Below, one piece after another: positions 33,656 to 42,312 of a DNA stretch of 43,007 nucleotides. The stretch spans positions 1-43,007 of the forward strand of contig CAZIUL010000035.1 of NCBI GenBank assembly GCA_964542475.1, in the 5' to 3' direction. The notes below the pieces were generated by a model. It was not told the origin of the DNA and ran no database searches. It saw nothing but the letters and a program-made list of their open reading frames with translations. The DNA is from CAZIUL01 sp964542475. Lineage in GTDB: Bacteria; Planctomycetota; B15-G4; CAYZWU01. The position numbers and the translations under genes are program-made. The first letter of the stretch is position 1. The number at the start of each line of letters is the position of its first letter.

Positions 33656-34327
33656 CTAAAGCCTGTTGATAGACTCCATCAACTCGGCGGTTATGGATTC
33701 CAGCAACCGGTGCCTCGAAGATGAAGCCTTTTCATCCAAGTCCAGAAAACGGAGCTCTTCTCCGAAACGAACCTTTATCCCGGCAAGGCGCGGAAAACGC
33801 CCGCCTTTCGGCAGAACACGGGCTGTGCCGCGGATTCTGACCGGATAAACCGGGGCTTTAGACCTCAGCGCTATGAGAGCGATGCCGCGCATACCCGGCC
33901 CGAGATCGCCCCCGGAACGGATCTCCCCCTGCGGAAAGATCCCGACAGCCCTGCCGTGTGCAAGCATGTTGATGGAGTTTTTCAGGGCTTCGCGGTTGAG
34001 GTTCCCTTCCATTATGGGGATGCACCGCATGAGCCTCGAATAGCGGTTCAGCACCGGTTTGAAGTAGTAGTCGGAAGTCATGAGGTAGTGTATGCGGCGT
34101 GTTGTCGCAGCCTGCAGAACCACAGGATCGAGCAGGGACTCGTGGTTGGCGGCAATGATAACGGCGCCCTCTTCAGGCGGCAAAGGGCCGCTGATATCGA
34201 GCCGGAACAACACCTTGAGCAGCGAAAAAGCGAATGCGTGCTGCATCCTGAACTGGATACGGTTGAAGAAACCGATCGGTGTCAGTGGAGGAGTAACCTT
34301 GTTGCCTGATGTCAGGTTCGCGCACAA
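33656..34327 (-). CDS. Lysophospholipid acyltransferase (PlsC-like)
   Basis: The 223-residue protein has the acyltransferase motifs NHESLLDP (His62 and Asp67, the H-x4-D pair), YSRLMRCIPIMEG, the substrate-binding FPQGEIRSGG (the FPEGTRS motif with Gln for Glu), and APVYPVRIRG. It likely moves an acyl chain to 1-acylglycerol-3-phosphate or a related lipid at the inner membrane. The start is uncertain: TTG at 34327 has GGGGA upstream, while the first ATG in frame (residue 28) would cut an apparently native N-terminus. It follows the TPR gene by 20 bp on the same strand. Confidence 0.85.
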   Translation of the reverse strand: MCANLTSGNKVTPPLTPIGFFNRIQFRMQHAFAFSLLKVLFRLDISGPLPPEEGAVIIAANHESLLDPVVLQAATTRRIHYLMTSDYYFKPVLNRYSRLMRCIPIMEGNLNREALKNSINMLAHGRAVGIFPQGEIRSGGDLGPGMRGIALIALRSKAPVYPVRIRGTARVLPKGGRFPRLAGIKVRFGEELRFLDLDEKASSSRHRLLESITAELMESINRL

Positions 34328-34347
34328 AAAGCAGCGTCCCCTTCAGT

Positions 34348-35424
34348 CTATAGCTCTTTCGCCGCCTGCTGGGTCCAGTAGTTGCCCGGCCATTCGCGCT
34401 TAAGGCGGCGGTAGAGGCCCTGCCATCTTTTTCCGGAGTCCTTGCCGCCAAGGATCTGGAAACATTTGCCCGCCCAGAACATGCCTTCAGGCTGCGCCGA
34501 TCCCACCCGCGTATAGTGAACCACGGTCCTCAAAAAGTCGTAACGAGCGCTTTTCAGCTCTTCTTCCGTGCGGTCGGGTTTGTTAAAGATGCATCTGCCC
34601 CTGCCTAGATAAGCATGGGCGACAACCTCGTTTTCCGAATCGAACCTGTTGTCTATGACCTCATTGAAGAAGCCCAGTGCGTCCTGATACTTCCTTTGAG
34701 CTGTCAGAACCCGCCCCATGCGCAGCCTTGTCTTGTTGGCCACCGAAGGGAAGCTGTTCTCAACCTTGCTGAACAGGGCCTTGTAATCGTCCAGAGCCCT
34801 GTTCATATCCGCCCCTTTTTCTATCTCCTTGAGGTATAGAAACCAGTACTCCACCTCGTGGTCCCAGAACTCGCCCGCCTCCTTTTTGGCCAGGGCGTTC
34901 TTGAGGATGATGAAACCTTCGCGGGCCTTTTTCATATCCCCCTTGTTCATGTAGCAGATAGCGCGCTGGCGAAGAGCATCCGGGTACAACCTGTGGTTGT
35001 TGAAGGTGTTGGCAAAATAAGAAAACGCCTTGATCGCATTGTCCCATTGCGCACTCTTCTGATAGCACTCCGAAGACAGGTACAGGCAGTGCGCGCTGAG
35101 AGAGGCTTTCTTCTCACCAAGGGCGTCTCCATAGTCCTGGAAAAGCTCGGCCGCTGACATGTAGTCTTCATTGACATAGGTGTCCATGGCTGTCTTGTAG
35201 TCGTTGCTTGTCGATGAATACAGCACCGCCTTTACCCGGTCCGAAGGCACGCTCTGGTTCGGGAGGCTGCCTTTCTTGTAAAAGACGTTGCTCACGGTCT
35301 CCTCGACTATCCGGACCTTCAGTATCTTCTTTCCATCGGCCAGTTCTATGACATCCCCGAAAGCCATGGATTGAAAAAGCGGAAAAGCCACGCAAACCAA
35401 AAAGGAGGCGATGACGCGTTTCAT
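34348..35424 (-). CDS. Periplasmic TPR protein with N-terminal LSm/SHD1-like domain
   Basis: The 358-residue protein has a signal peptide (hydrophobic residues 4-16, cleavage near A-F-G-D). A short beta domain follows (DVIELADGKKILKVRIVEE ... VPSDRVKAVLY), then six or more TPR-type helical pairs, for example LSSECYQKSAQWDNAIKAFSYFANTF and RMGRVLTAQRKYQDALGFFNEVI. It probably acts as a protein-binding scaffold in the periplasm. The same beta-domain pattern opens the peptidase at 38598. AAGGAG fixes the start at 35424. Confidence 0.8.
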   Translation of the reverse strand: MKRVIASFLVCVAFPLFQSMAFGDVIELADGKKILKVRIVEETVSNVFYKKGSLPNQSVPSDRVKAVLYSSTSNDYKTAMDTYVNEDYMSAAELFQDYGDALGEKKASLSAHCLYLSSECYQKSAQWDNAIKAFSYFANTFNNHRLYPDALRQRAICYMNKGDMKKAREGFIILKNALAKKEAGEFWDHEVEYWFLYLKEIEKGADMNRALDDYKALFSKVENSFPSVANKTRLRMGRVLTAQRKYQDALGFFNEVIDNRFDSENEVVAHAYLGRGRCIFNKPDRTEEELKSARYDFLRTVVHYTRVGSAQPEGMFWAGKCFQILGGKDSGKRWQGLYRRLKREWPGNYWTQQAAKEL

Positions 35425-35694
35425 GATTACTCCTTGATATCTGCCAACCAAAAGCGAATCCCCTGCGGATGCAGGAAAAGCAAATAAACAGCGGCGGACG
35501 AGCCGCTTGTTTCGAAAACCGTTTCGATTTATCGTTTCCACGCGCTCGTGTAACACGAACGCTCGACGATTTAACGCAAATTAACGCAAAAACAGGAAAC
35601 CATTTTAAAAGGGGGGCATGGCCCTGTCAAGCGGGAAAGGCTGTCCGCTAAAACGGCCCCCTCACCGCTATTGGGCGGGGCAAGGAGCGTCTCC
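35425..35694. other. Non-coding gap with TTAACGCAAA direct repeats and a possible terminator
   Basis: TTAACGCAAA occurs twice in tandem at 35571-35590. On the minus strand, a G/C-rich stem (CCCCC near 35655 against GGGGGC near 35612) ends in TTTT, suggesting a weak terminator for yqeB. No gene is seen. Confidence 0.45.
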
Positions 35695-36513
35695 TCAGGC
35701 CGAGGGGTACGCTCCCATGTCCGCCACCCAGGAAACAGCGGCCTCGAGCGCAGCCCCGGAAACAGCGCGCCCCACGTCTGAAATCGTGTAGCAGTGGTCC
35801 TCTGTGCCTGAGGCGTCTAGCTCGGTCACCACCGTGCCTGCAGAAACTGCAACTCCTTCGGCCACATGACCGCAGACAACCCCATCGGATTGCGCGCAAA
35901 GGCACTCCGAATCCACCCGTGCCAGCTCATCCCCTTCCTTCACAACGCTGCCAAGCCTCCTTGACAACGAAAAAACACCGGAAGACCGGGCCGTGTGCCG
36001 GAACCTCCCTCCTGTCTCCTCCTTTTCAGCTCGCGGGGCATGGTGTACGGCTGCTGTTGCGCCCTGGTATATAATCCTGCCCAAATCCCTGCCCGGAGAG
36101 GTAAGCACCAGGGCGTCGCAGCTTACTCCGGTTTCATGCCCCTCTCCCATGCCGATCATCAGGGAGGCGTCGCCGATTGAAAGGTTTACGCTGGTTTTGG
36201 GTGAGCACGAGTTCATAATAATGTCGGGATTCAGCACTTCCACCACACTTTGGACGTCGGCGGTCAGGAGGGGGATAACGAATCTGTCCAGCATTCCCAG
36301 GGCTTCGGTGACAACCGCCTTTACCGAGGTCACACCCTCCACTTCGAAAGAGCCTGTAAACGCCGCCTGCGAATAGGCGTTCCCGCGCAAAAGGGTCGAC
36401 GGATCATCGGACGACGCAAGGAGCACCCTGAAACGCGCCCTGAACAGCCTGTGGGCAACAGCGGTGCCCATCTCGCCCGCACCGCAAACAAGGATCAACG
36501 GTTTGAACTTCAT
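35695..36513 (-). CDS. yqeB: EF2563/YqeB family selenium-dependent molybdenum hydroxylase system protein
   Basis: The 272-residue protein has an N-terminal Rossmann motif (LILVCGAGEMGTAVAHRLFRARFRVL), the EGVTSVKAVVTEALG stretch, LMIGMGEGHETGVSCDALV, GRDLGRIIYQG, a lipoyl-like beta-barrel region (SGVFSLSRRLGSVVKEGDELARV), and CYTISDVGRAVSGAALEA. This order is that of YqeB, a marker of selenium-dependent molybdenum hydroxylases. The role is probably in cofactor maturation or storage. No hydroxylase, YqeC or SelD is in the window. The gene is 16 bp from a DUF523 gene on the same strand. Confidence 0.82.
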   Translation of the reverse strand: MKFKPLILVCGAGEMGTAVAHRLFRARFRVLLASSDDPSTLLRGNAYSQAAFTGSFEVEGVTSVKAVVTEALGMLDRFVIPLLTADVQSVVEVLNPDIIMNSCSPKTSVNLSIGDASLMIGMGEGHETGVSCDALVLTSPGRDLGRIIYQGATAAVHHAPRAEKEETGGRFRHTARSSGVFSLSRRLGSVVKEGDELARVDSECLCAQSDGVVCGHVAEGVAVSAGTVVTELDASGTEDHCYTISDVGRAVSGAALEAAVSWVADMGAYPSA

Positions 36514-36529
36514 TTCGCCTCCATGAACT

Positions 36530-36988
36530 TCAGCTTATGAATGTGGTGTCCGGTATAACCGTGACTCCAGCACGATGCAAGGCGGCTGCGGCCACGCCCT
36601 TGCCCTGGACCGTCTCCCTGTCGATGGTGGTCAGGTTCACCCCGCAGGAAGGGCTCTTTTCCTTCAAAACCGCCGTCTCCACTCCAAGCATCGTGGAGAT
36701 CTTCAACAGCATGTGCGCGCCTGCCAGGAAGTTTGCGGTCACATCCCTGCCGGAAAGAGTCAACACCCGCGCCTTTCCATCCAGCACAAACGAGCCGTCC
36801 CCCCCCCTCATGCAGGCGGGCTCGCGCGGCGTGGAAAGCCCTCCCATCTGCTCCGGGCATACAGGCACGATCCTGTCGCTGTCAATGCCTTCCAGCAGCC
36901 CGGCCACCCCGCAGCTATTTCCATCATAACGGCATGGTAAATCCAGCAGGCAGGCGCTGATAAGAACCGCTTGTTTTTTCTTATCCAT
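36530..36988 (-). CDS. DUF523 family cysteine-motif protein
   Basis: The 152-residue protein has the DUF523 pattern: ISACLLDLPCRYDG (two Cys with Leu-Pro between), VPVCPEQMGGLSTPR, and KEKSPSCGV. These cysteines may bind metal or act in sulfur transfer; the function is not known. The ATG at 36988 has AAGGAG upstream. It lies between yqeB and murJ, 19 bp from the stop of the latter. Confidence 0.85.
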   Translation of the reverse strand: MDKKKQAVLISACLLDLPCRYDGNSCGVAGLLEGIDSDRIVPVCPEQMGGLSTPREPACMRGGDGSFVLDGKARVLTLSGRDVTANFLAGAHMLLKISTMLGVETAVLKEKSPSCGVNLTTIDRETVQGKGVAAAALHRAGVTVIPDTTFIS

Positions 36989-37007
36989 GTTCTGCAACTC
37001 CTTGGCT

Positions 37008-38585
37008 TCAAGCCTTGCGCCGTCCGGCCAGGACCTCCATGATTTTATTCCATTCGAACCGGCATAGCCACCTCGCCGGAATTGTAAAAACAATAAAGCC
37101 CAGGAGAACCGGAACCAAAACACGCATTGCTTTCGAAACGATGGAGCTTGTCAAAGGTTCGGGACCGATTACCCATAGCGCTCCCAGAACGGCAGCAGCA
37201 AGAAAAGCGGTCAGCAGAAACGTTCTCACGATCCCCGATAAAAGAGCTCCGCCCCCCAGGGGCCCTATCTTTTTCCGCAGCAGATAAAAAAGCAGGATCG
37301 CCTGAAGCAGTGCCGACACGGAGGTGGCCGCAGAGATTCCGGCCTCGGCAAAAGGGCCGACAAGGAGCAGGTCGAGGCCGATGTTCACCAGCACGAGGAT
37401 ACAGCTCACAAGCACCGGCAATCGCCACTGGCCCATGGCGTAAAAGACACGCGTAAGAAGCATGCCCGCGCTCAAAAAGGGAATGCCGACCGTGTACCCA
37501 ATCAGCGCGCACGCCGTGGCATCGACCCTGTCCGGGGTGAACTCTCCCCTCTGAAAGAAAAGAGAGATGATCGGGTGTGCAAGCAGCATGAGCCCCGCGG
37601 CAGCCGGGATGGACAAGAAAAAGTTTATCCGCATGGCGCCGGAGAAGTTCTCTTTCATCCCATCGGTGTCACCCGCTGCCGAAAGCCTCGACAGCAGGGG
37701 AAAAACGGCTGTTGTCAGCGCGATTCCAATGAGCGCGAACGGAAACTGCATCAGGCGGTTGCCCACGAAAAGATGAGTTACACCGCCGTCGCCCGGGATC
37801 AGAGCGTAGGCAACGCCGCGGTCCACCAGCAGCACGTTCATCTGTACCGCTGAAACACCCACGATCATGGGAACGGTTGTGGCAAGCACGCGCCTGAAAC
37901 CGCTGTCGTTCAGGTTCACCGAAGGCCTAAGTGTAAAGCCCTGCCGTTTCAGCGCCGCCACGAAGAGCAGCACCTGGACTCCCCCGCCAACCATGATCCC
38001 GCACGCGATAAAAACCGCTCTTGACTGCTCGTTCTCAAAGGCGAGAAATCCGGCAACGATCGCAGCCGCTATCCAGACCGCGTTCAGGATGGCGGGCGAA
38101 AGCGCCGGCAGAAAGAAATAATTCAACGAGTTGAGCACTGCCTGGCATTGCGCGAGAACGCATACGATCGCCAGGTAGGGCAGGAGGATCCGCATGAGGA
38201 CGAGCACGTCGGCGAGCTTTCCCGGCTCTGTTCCAAGGAACGACGAAAGCCAGGTCGTGGGAAGGATGAGCGACAGCCCGACCAGGCCCAGCACGACCGC
38301 AAAAAGAAACAGGCCGATGCAGGTGATGACGCGGCGGGCGAGAAGAAAGGCGCGGGCGCGGCCCTCCTGCTCGAGCACCCTTGTAAAAACCGGGATGAAG
38401 GCTGACGACAGCGCGCCCTCCCCGAAAAGGTTCCTGAATATGTTGGGCACGGTCCAGGCCAGGTACAAGGCGTCTGAAAGGTATGCGTTCAGCACGGCCG
38501 TGCTGATCATATCCCGGCAAAGACCCAGCACGCGCGACGAGAGCGTGAGCATGGAAAGGGTTCTGGCTGATCTTAGAAATTCCAT
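37008..38585 (-). CDS. murJ: Lipid II flippase MurJ (MviN)
   Basis: The 525-residue integral membrane protein has about 14 hydrophobic helices and starts with SARTLSMLTLSSRVLGLCRDM, with NIFRNLFGEGALSSAFIPVF next, the MurJ signature region. It turns lipid II across the inner membrane for peptidoglycan synthesis. IPAAAGLMLLAHPIISLFFQRGEFT is the conserved seventh-helix region. The start at 38585 fits the family N-terminus; the ribosome site is weak. It sits 12 bp after the peptidase gene and is probably read with it. Confidence 0.95.
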   Translation of the reverse strand: MEFLRSARTLSMLTLSSRVLGLCRDMISTAVLNAYLSDALYLAWTVPNIFRNLFGEGALSSAFIPVFTRVLEQEGRARAFLLARRVITCIGLFLFAVVLGLVGLSLILPTTWLSSFLGTEPGKLADVLVLMRILLPYLAIVCVLAQCQAVLNSLNYFFLPALSPAILNAVWIAAAIVAGFLAFENEQSRAVFIACGIMVGGGVQVLLFVAALKRQGFTLRPSVNLNDSGFRRVLATTVPMIVGVSAVQMNVLLVDRGVAYALIPGDGGVTHLFVGNRLMQFPFALIGIALTTAVFPLLSRLSAAGDTDGMKENFSGAMRINFFLSIPAAAGLMLLAHPIISLFFQRGEFTPDRVDATACALIGYTVGIPFLSAGMLLTRVFYAMGQWRLPVLVSCILVLVNIGLDLLLVGPFAEAGISAATSVSALLQAILLFYLLRKKIGPLGGGALLSGIVRTFLLTAFLAAAVLGALWVIGPEPLTSSIVSKAMRVLVPVLLGFIVFTIPARWLCRFEWNKIMEVLAGRRKA

Positions 38586-38597
38586 CCCGGCCCCGTA

Positions 38598-40250
38598 TCA
38601 ACTCCCTTCCGTTTTCCTGCCTTCACCCACCGATTTTACATCGTCATCGTCGTCGACCGCTCCGCCGCCGAGCTTTTTGAGCCTCTCCCTGACTTCTCTG
38701 AAAATCTTCAGGTCATCTCCGGCTATTGCCATCCCGAGAGATTTCAGGAACCTGGGATCAGCCGGCGCGATCTCTGTGGCCAGGTAAAGCTGCCGGAGCC
38801 CCTCCCTCATCATGATTTCATCTTCACTTGATCTCAGCGCCTGCCCCGCCTCGTGATGATAGTCCGGGTTCAGGGGATCCATCTCGATCGTATGCATGTA
38901 GGCCACAGCCGCTTCTTCAATTCGGCCCTCCACGGCATATATCCTGGCCTTGTACAGGAAACAGTTGGGATCCTTCGATCCGAGCCTGAGCGCTGTTTCG
39001 AGGTCGGCAAGCCCTTCTTCGTTATTCTTGTTCCTTATCTTGTTGCGCGCTGACGCCACGTATCCCCTGGCCCCGACCTCGGGCAGCCCGTAGTAGACAT
39101 ACTCGAGAAACTCCCGGTTGAGCGGCGACAACGAGACGATCCCAAGCCTGTCCTTGAAGAACCTGAGGGTATGCCAGAGGCTTACGGTTGATGCTGCGCC
39201 CGCGTCCCCTTTTTGTGCCTGCAAATCGGTACCTGTGGCAAGCGCTGAAACAAAGCCGGAAAACTTCGCCTTGTACCGCTCGTGGCTCAAAAGAAAATGC
39301 ACAAGACACCATGCTTCCGCGTAGTGAAGCTGCCCGAATTGCACCTGAGGGGTCAAAAGTACCTTTTCCAGTGGGATGTATTTTCCCTCGGACAGCGCAT
39401 AACGGAGTTCAGCCAGACGGCCTTCCTGTAAGCCTCCGACCGCGACATTCCTGCTCTCATCCACGACCGAGGCCCCGTAGTACTCGGCCAACCCCTCGTT
39501 GACCCAGATAGGAAAAATGAAATCCGGCCTGAGCTGATGCACCAGGAGATGTGTCCCCTCGTGAAAAAGCACATCCAGCGTGGAGCGCGGATCAGCGGAG
39601 TCGTGGTAAAGCTTTAGCTCGCCGGTTTCAGCATCAAAAAAACCGTCCATGGCCGATGCCGCGCCCGCCATCAGGTACTGCAACCTGGACCTGTAGATGC
39701 TGATAGTAGGCTTGGACTGTTTGTCGCTCTTCGAACAGGAGCCCCCCCAGCGTTTCATGAACGCTCCATAAAAGCTTTCGAATACCTCCGTGTAGTATTC
39801 CAGGAGCTCCGGGGAGGTGTTTGTTACAACCTTGAAGTCGGGCTTTTCTCTTTCCCAGGCGTTCTCCCATTCCAGATGCCTCGATACACGCTCCAGCCTC
39901 TCCCTGCTCTGCTTGCGCCTTTCTTCTATGAGCGCATCCCTCTTCTTTTTCGTACGCCACAGCCCTTCGAAAAGGACCAGCCCTTTTCCGATCTGCTCCC
40001 GTTCAAATTCGTTGCGCGGAATGTAATCCTCGCTGCTCTCGATGAAGATCTCTTTGATCCTGTCCGCTTCGATCTTCAGGCGGCCATGCGGAAAAATGAT
40101 GAAATACGCATCTTCGCTCTCCCCGGCTTTCCTTATCTTGCATTCCTCAATAACGCGGCCGTCGAGCAGAACAAGCATGTCCGCGTTCGCATGCGCGGCA
40201 AAGATCAACATCATGTACAGTAAAGGATAAATAACCTTCTTACTCTGCAT
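38598..40250 (-). CDS. Exported gluzincin-like metallopeptidase (DUF1570-type) with TPR region
   Basis: The 550-residue protein has a signal peptide (residues 6-19, cleavage near A-N-A-D). A beta domain follows (DMLVLLDGRVIEECKIRK ... LKIEADRIKEIFI), then a peptidase domain with the zinc motif HEGTH (His230, His234) and WVNEGLAEYYG, where Glu252 is the third ligand. The helical C-terminus (about 410-540) has TPR-like pairs. The H-E-x-x-H plus N-E-G order matches the gluzincin clan and the DUF1570 family seen in Planctomycetota and related groups. A peptidase in the envelope is likely; the substrate is unknown. AAAGG precedes the ATG at 40250. Confidence 0.82.
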   Translation of the reverse strand: MQSKKVIYPLLYMMLIFAAHANADMLVLLDGRVIEECKIRKAGESEDAYFIIFPHGRLKIEADRIKEIFIESSEDYIPRNEFEREQIGKGLVLFEGLWRTKKKRDALIEERRKQSRERLERVSRHLEWENAWEREKPDFKVVTNTSPELLEYYTEVFESFYGAFMKRWGGSCSKSDKQSKPTISIYRSRLQYLMAGAASAMDGFFDAETGELKLYHDSADPRSTLDVLFHEGTHLLVHQLRPDFIFPIWVNEGLAEYYGASVVDESRNVAVGGLQEGRLAELRYALSEGKYIPLEKVLLTPQVQFGQLHYAEAWCLVHFLLSHERYKAKFSGFVSALATGTDLQAQKGDAGAASTVSLWHTLRFFKDRLGIVSLSPLNREFLEYVYYGLPEVGARGYVASARNKIRNKNNEEGLADLETALRLGSKDPNCFLYKARIYAVEGRIEEAAVAYMHTIEMDPLNPDYHHEAGQALRSSEDEIMMREGLRQLYLATEIAPADPRFLKSLGMAIAGDDLKIFREVRERLKKLGGGAVDDDDDVKSVGEGRKTEGS

Positions 40251-40353
40251 CCGATACCTTTGGCAAGCCTCTGTTTCGATAACACCGTACTGCAATACCG
40301 CGCCCCCTGACATTTTTTATCGGAATCAGCGATTATGAAAAGAAAAGGGGGAA

Positions 40354-40381
40354 AAAGCAATTGCCCAATATCGGGCTAAGA
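40354..40381 (-). terminator. Weak intrinsic terminator after the FG-GAP gene
   Basis: On the minus strand GCCC-GATATT-GGGC forms a short stem, followed by AATTGCTTTTT. It lies just after the stop of the FG-GAP gene. Confidence 0.4.
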
Positions 40382-42187
40382 CTACTCGACCAATCCATCC
40401 CCAACGGTTTTCATGCCTCCGCCCTCGGTGATCAGCACCAGTCTGTTGGGCTTCACCTTTTCAAAGCTCTGGATCGTGTTCCGGGCGTCGGGCCAGCGCA
40501 CCGTTATTTTGTCTATCAGCTCCGCCTTGCCGAGTCCGAAATGCGCTTCAGGAGGGTTGAACTGCCCGCAGTGGCCCATGCCTCCCCGGATCTCGCTAAC
40601 CTGCGTTACATCGCCTGTCACGACCTCGATCCTCGCTCCGATACCCATCCGGTTCGAGCCCCCCTTTCCCGTACCGCAAAGCTTTATCGCGATCCAACTG
40701 TTTCTGTTGCCCCTCTCGTTCCTGAAAAGAGCCGGTGCAGGATGGTCGCCCGCGCGCCGCTCGGAAGGCATGCGCATCCACGACTTGCCTGCCAGGATGT
40801 CGAGGTCGCCGTCGCGGTCATAGTCAGCCACCGAGATCCCTGAAGAGCTTTCCCAGTCAAAGCCGCACCTGTCCGTCACCTCCTCGAACTCGTGATTTTT
40901 TGCCTGCCTGAAGAGCCTGAGCTGTTGCCCGTCAGGATAGTCGCCGGATGATATAAGCAGGTCCTCCAATCCGTCGTTGTCGAAATCCATGAAAGCGACG
41001 TGCATGTCGCCCTGGTTCCAGTTGTCCGAGTGAGCGTGTTTCCGCGAAAGCGCGTGCGGCCGCCGCTCGAACACGAATCCCTTCTCCCTGCCCCGGTTCA
41101 CAAGAAGCGAGGAAAGGTCCGATGACTCGCCTGCCCAGCCGTGCGTGATCTCACCGAGGAAAAGATCGAGGTCGCCGTCGCGGTCGTAATCCGCGGCAGC
41201 AACACTGAACGTGTTCCCGCCCGACCTGAACGGCTGCTCATCCGGCCTGAACTCCTTTCCCTGTTTTCTGTAGCGCTCCTTGATCCATTCCGGATGCCTC
41301 CCGTGCGTGATGTTGTCAGCGCTGAAACCGGTGTCCCGGCCCGCGTCCTCGAACCTCCCGTTCCCCAGGTTCTTCCATAGGAAGTTCCACTGCCTACCGT
41401 ACGAGCACACAAGAATGTCCTGGTCCCCGTCGTTGTCGAAATCGCAGTGGCCCGCCCCGTAGACCGGCTTGGAAGAGGCGCGCTTTCCCGCCTCGTCAAG
41501 CGTGCGCAGGCCCGCCTTTTCGGTCGCGTCGATGAACCTGCCCCTTCCCAGCCCGCGGTATAGCCGGTCCTGAAAGGCTTCGATGGAAGCGCCGTACCGC
41601 CTGTACCAGTTGCCCACGAACAGGTCGAGCAGTCCATCGCAATTGTAATCCAGAAACGACGCGGCGCACGTTGTTGCAGGATGTTCGTACACGCCGGACC
41701 GTTCGAGATGCTTGAAAACACCTTCCCCGTCGTTCAGAAGGATCGCGCTGAGCTCCTCGCGGTCGCCTTTCCAGTCCGGGTTTTCGAAATCGCAGTACAT
41801 CCCGGAGAAGGCGTCCATATCCCCGTCGTTGTCCACATCAGCGAACAGCATGACATTGGCTGCACGCTTCCCTTTTCCTGACCTGGACAAGGCGATGCGT
41901 GACTCCCCGGTGAAATCATGAAAAACCCTACCGTGCGCTGCTGCCGCGCTCTTGAACAGGTAGGTCGTCTTTTCCTTCCAGACGCAGCCGAGCACGCAGT
42001 CAAGAAACCCGTCCCCGTTGATATCCACGAACGCGGCACGCTGCGCAGGAACCGCGGCCAGGCCCGCTTCCCGGGCAACGTTTGTGAAGTATGGCGCTTT
42101 ATCTTCTTCGTCCCCGGCCACAGCATGAAAAAGGCATGCCGCGACCGTTGCAGCGGTCAACACGGTTTTCAACACGGGTCTGTTCAT
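40382..42187 (-). CDS. Secreted FG-GAP/VCBS repeat protein with ASPIC/UnbV domain
   Basis: The 601-residue protein has a signal peptide (residues 6-23, cleavage near A-V-A-G). It has repeated calcium-binding D-x-[DN]-x-D-G-D motifs: DINGDGFLD, DVDNDGDMD, DYNCDGLLD, DFDNDGDQD, DYDRDGDLD (twice) and DFDNDGLED, which form FG-GAP beta-propeller blades. The C-terminus (about 505-590) has NSWIAIKLCGTGKGGSNRMG and ITVRWPDARNTIQSFEKV, the ASPIC/UnbV domain. Proteins of this type are extracellular, bind calcium and probably other polymers or surfaces. GGAGG precedes the ATG. Confidence 0.9.
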   Translation of the reverse strand: MNRPVLKTVLTAATVAACLFHAVAGDEEDKAPYFTNVAREAGLAAVPAQRAAFVDINGDGFLDCVLGCVWKEKTTYLFKSAAAAHGRVFHDFTGESRIALSRSGKGKRAANVMLFADVDNDGDMDAFSGMYCDFENPDWKGDREELSAILLNDGEGVFKHLERSGVYEHPATTCAASFLDYNCDGLLDLFVGNWYRRYGASIEAFQDRLYRGLGRGRFIDATEKAGLRTLDEAGKRASSKPVYGAGHCDFDNDGDQDILVCSYGRQWNFLWKNLGNGRFEDAGRDTGFSADNITHGRHPEWIKERYRKQGKEFRPDEQPFRSGGNTFSVAAADYDRDGDLDLFLGEITHGWAGESSDLSSLLVNRGREKGFVFERRPHALSRKHAHSDNWNQGDMHVAFMDFDNDGLEDLLISSGDYPDGQQLRLFRQAKNHEFEEVTDRCGFDWESSSGISVADYDRDGDLDILAGKSWMRMPSERRAGDHPAPALFRNERGNRNSWIAIKLCGTGKGGSNRMGIGARIEVVTGDVTQVSEIRGGMGHCGQFNPPEAHFGLGKAELIDKITVRWPDARNTIQSFEKVKPNRLVLITEGGGMKTVGDGLVE

Positions 42188-42242
42188 TGCATCCTCCGGC
42201 GGCGTTTCACTAACCGCCCCTGCGGCGCGTTTTCATTCGATA

Positions 42243-42269
42243 GAAAAGGGGCACGGCATGCCGTGCCCC
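42243..42269 (-). terminator. Strong intrinsic terminator of the thioredoxin-fold gene
   Basis: GGGGCACGGCATGCCGTGCC continues to CCCC; the 22-base palindrome (42248-42269) is perfect and is followed on the minus strand by TTTTCTATCG. It lies 44 bases after the stop at 42313 and before the FG-GAP gene start. Confidence 0.8.
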
Positions 42270-42312
42270 ATATTCTAAACACATGGCTTCTCACGAAAGC
42301 CTATTCGATGAT

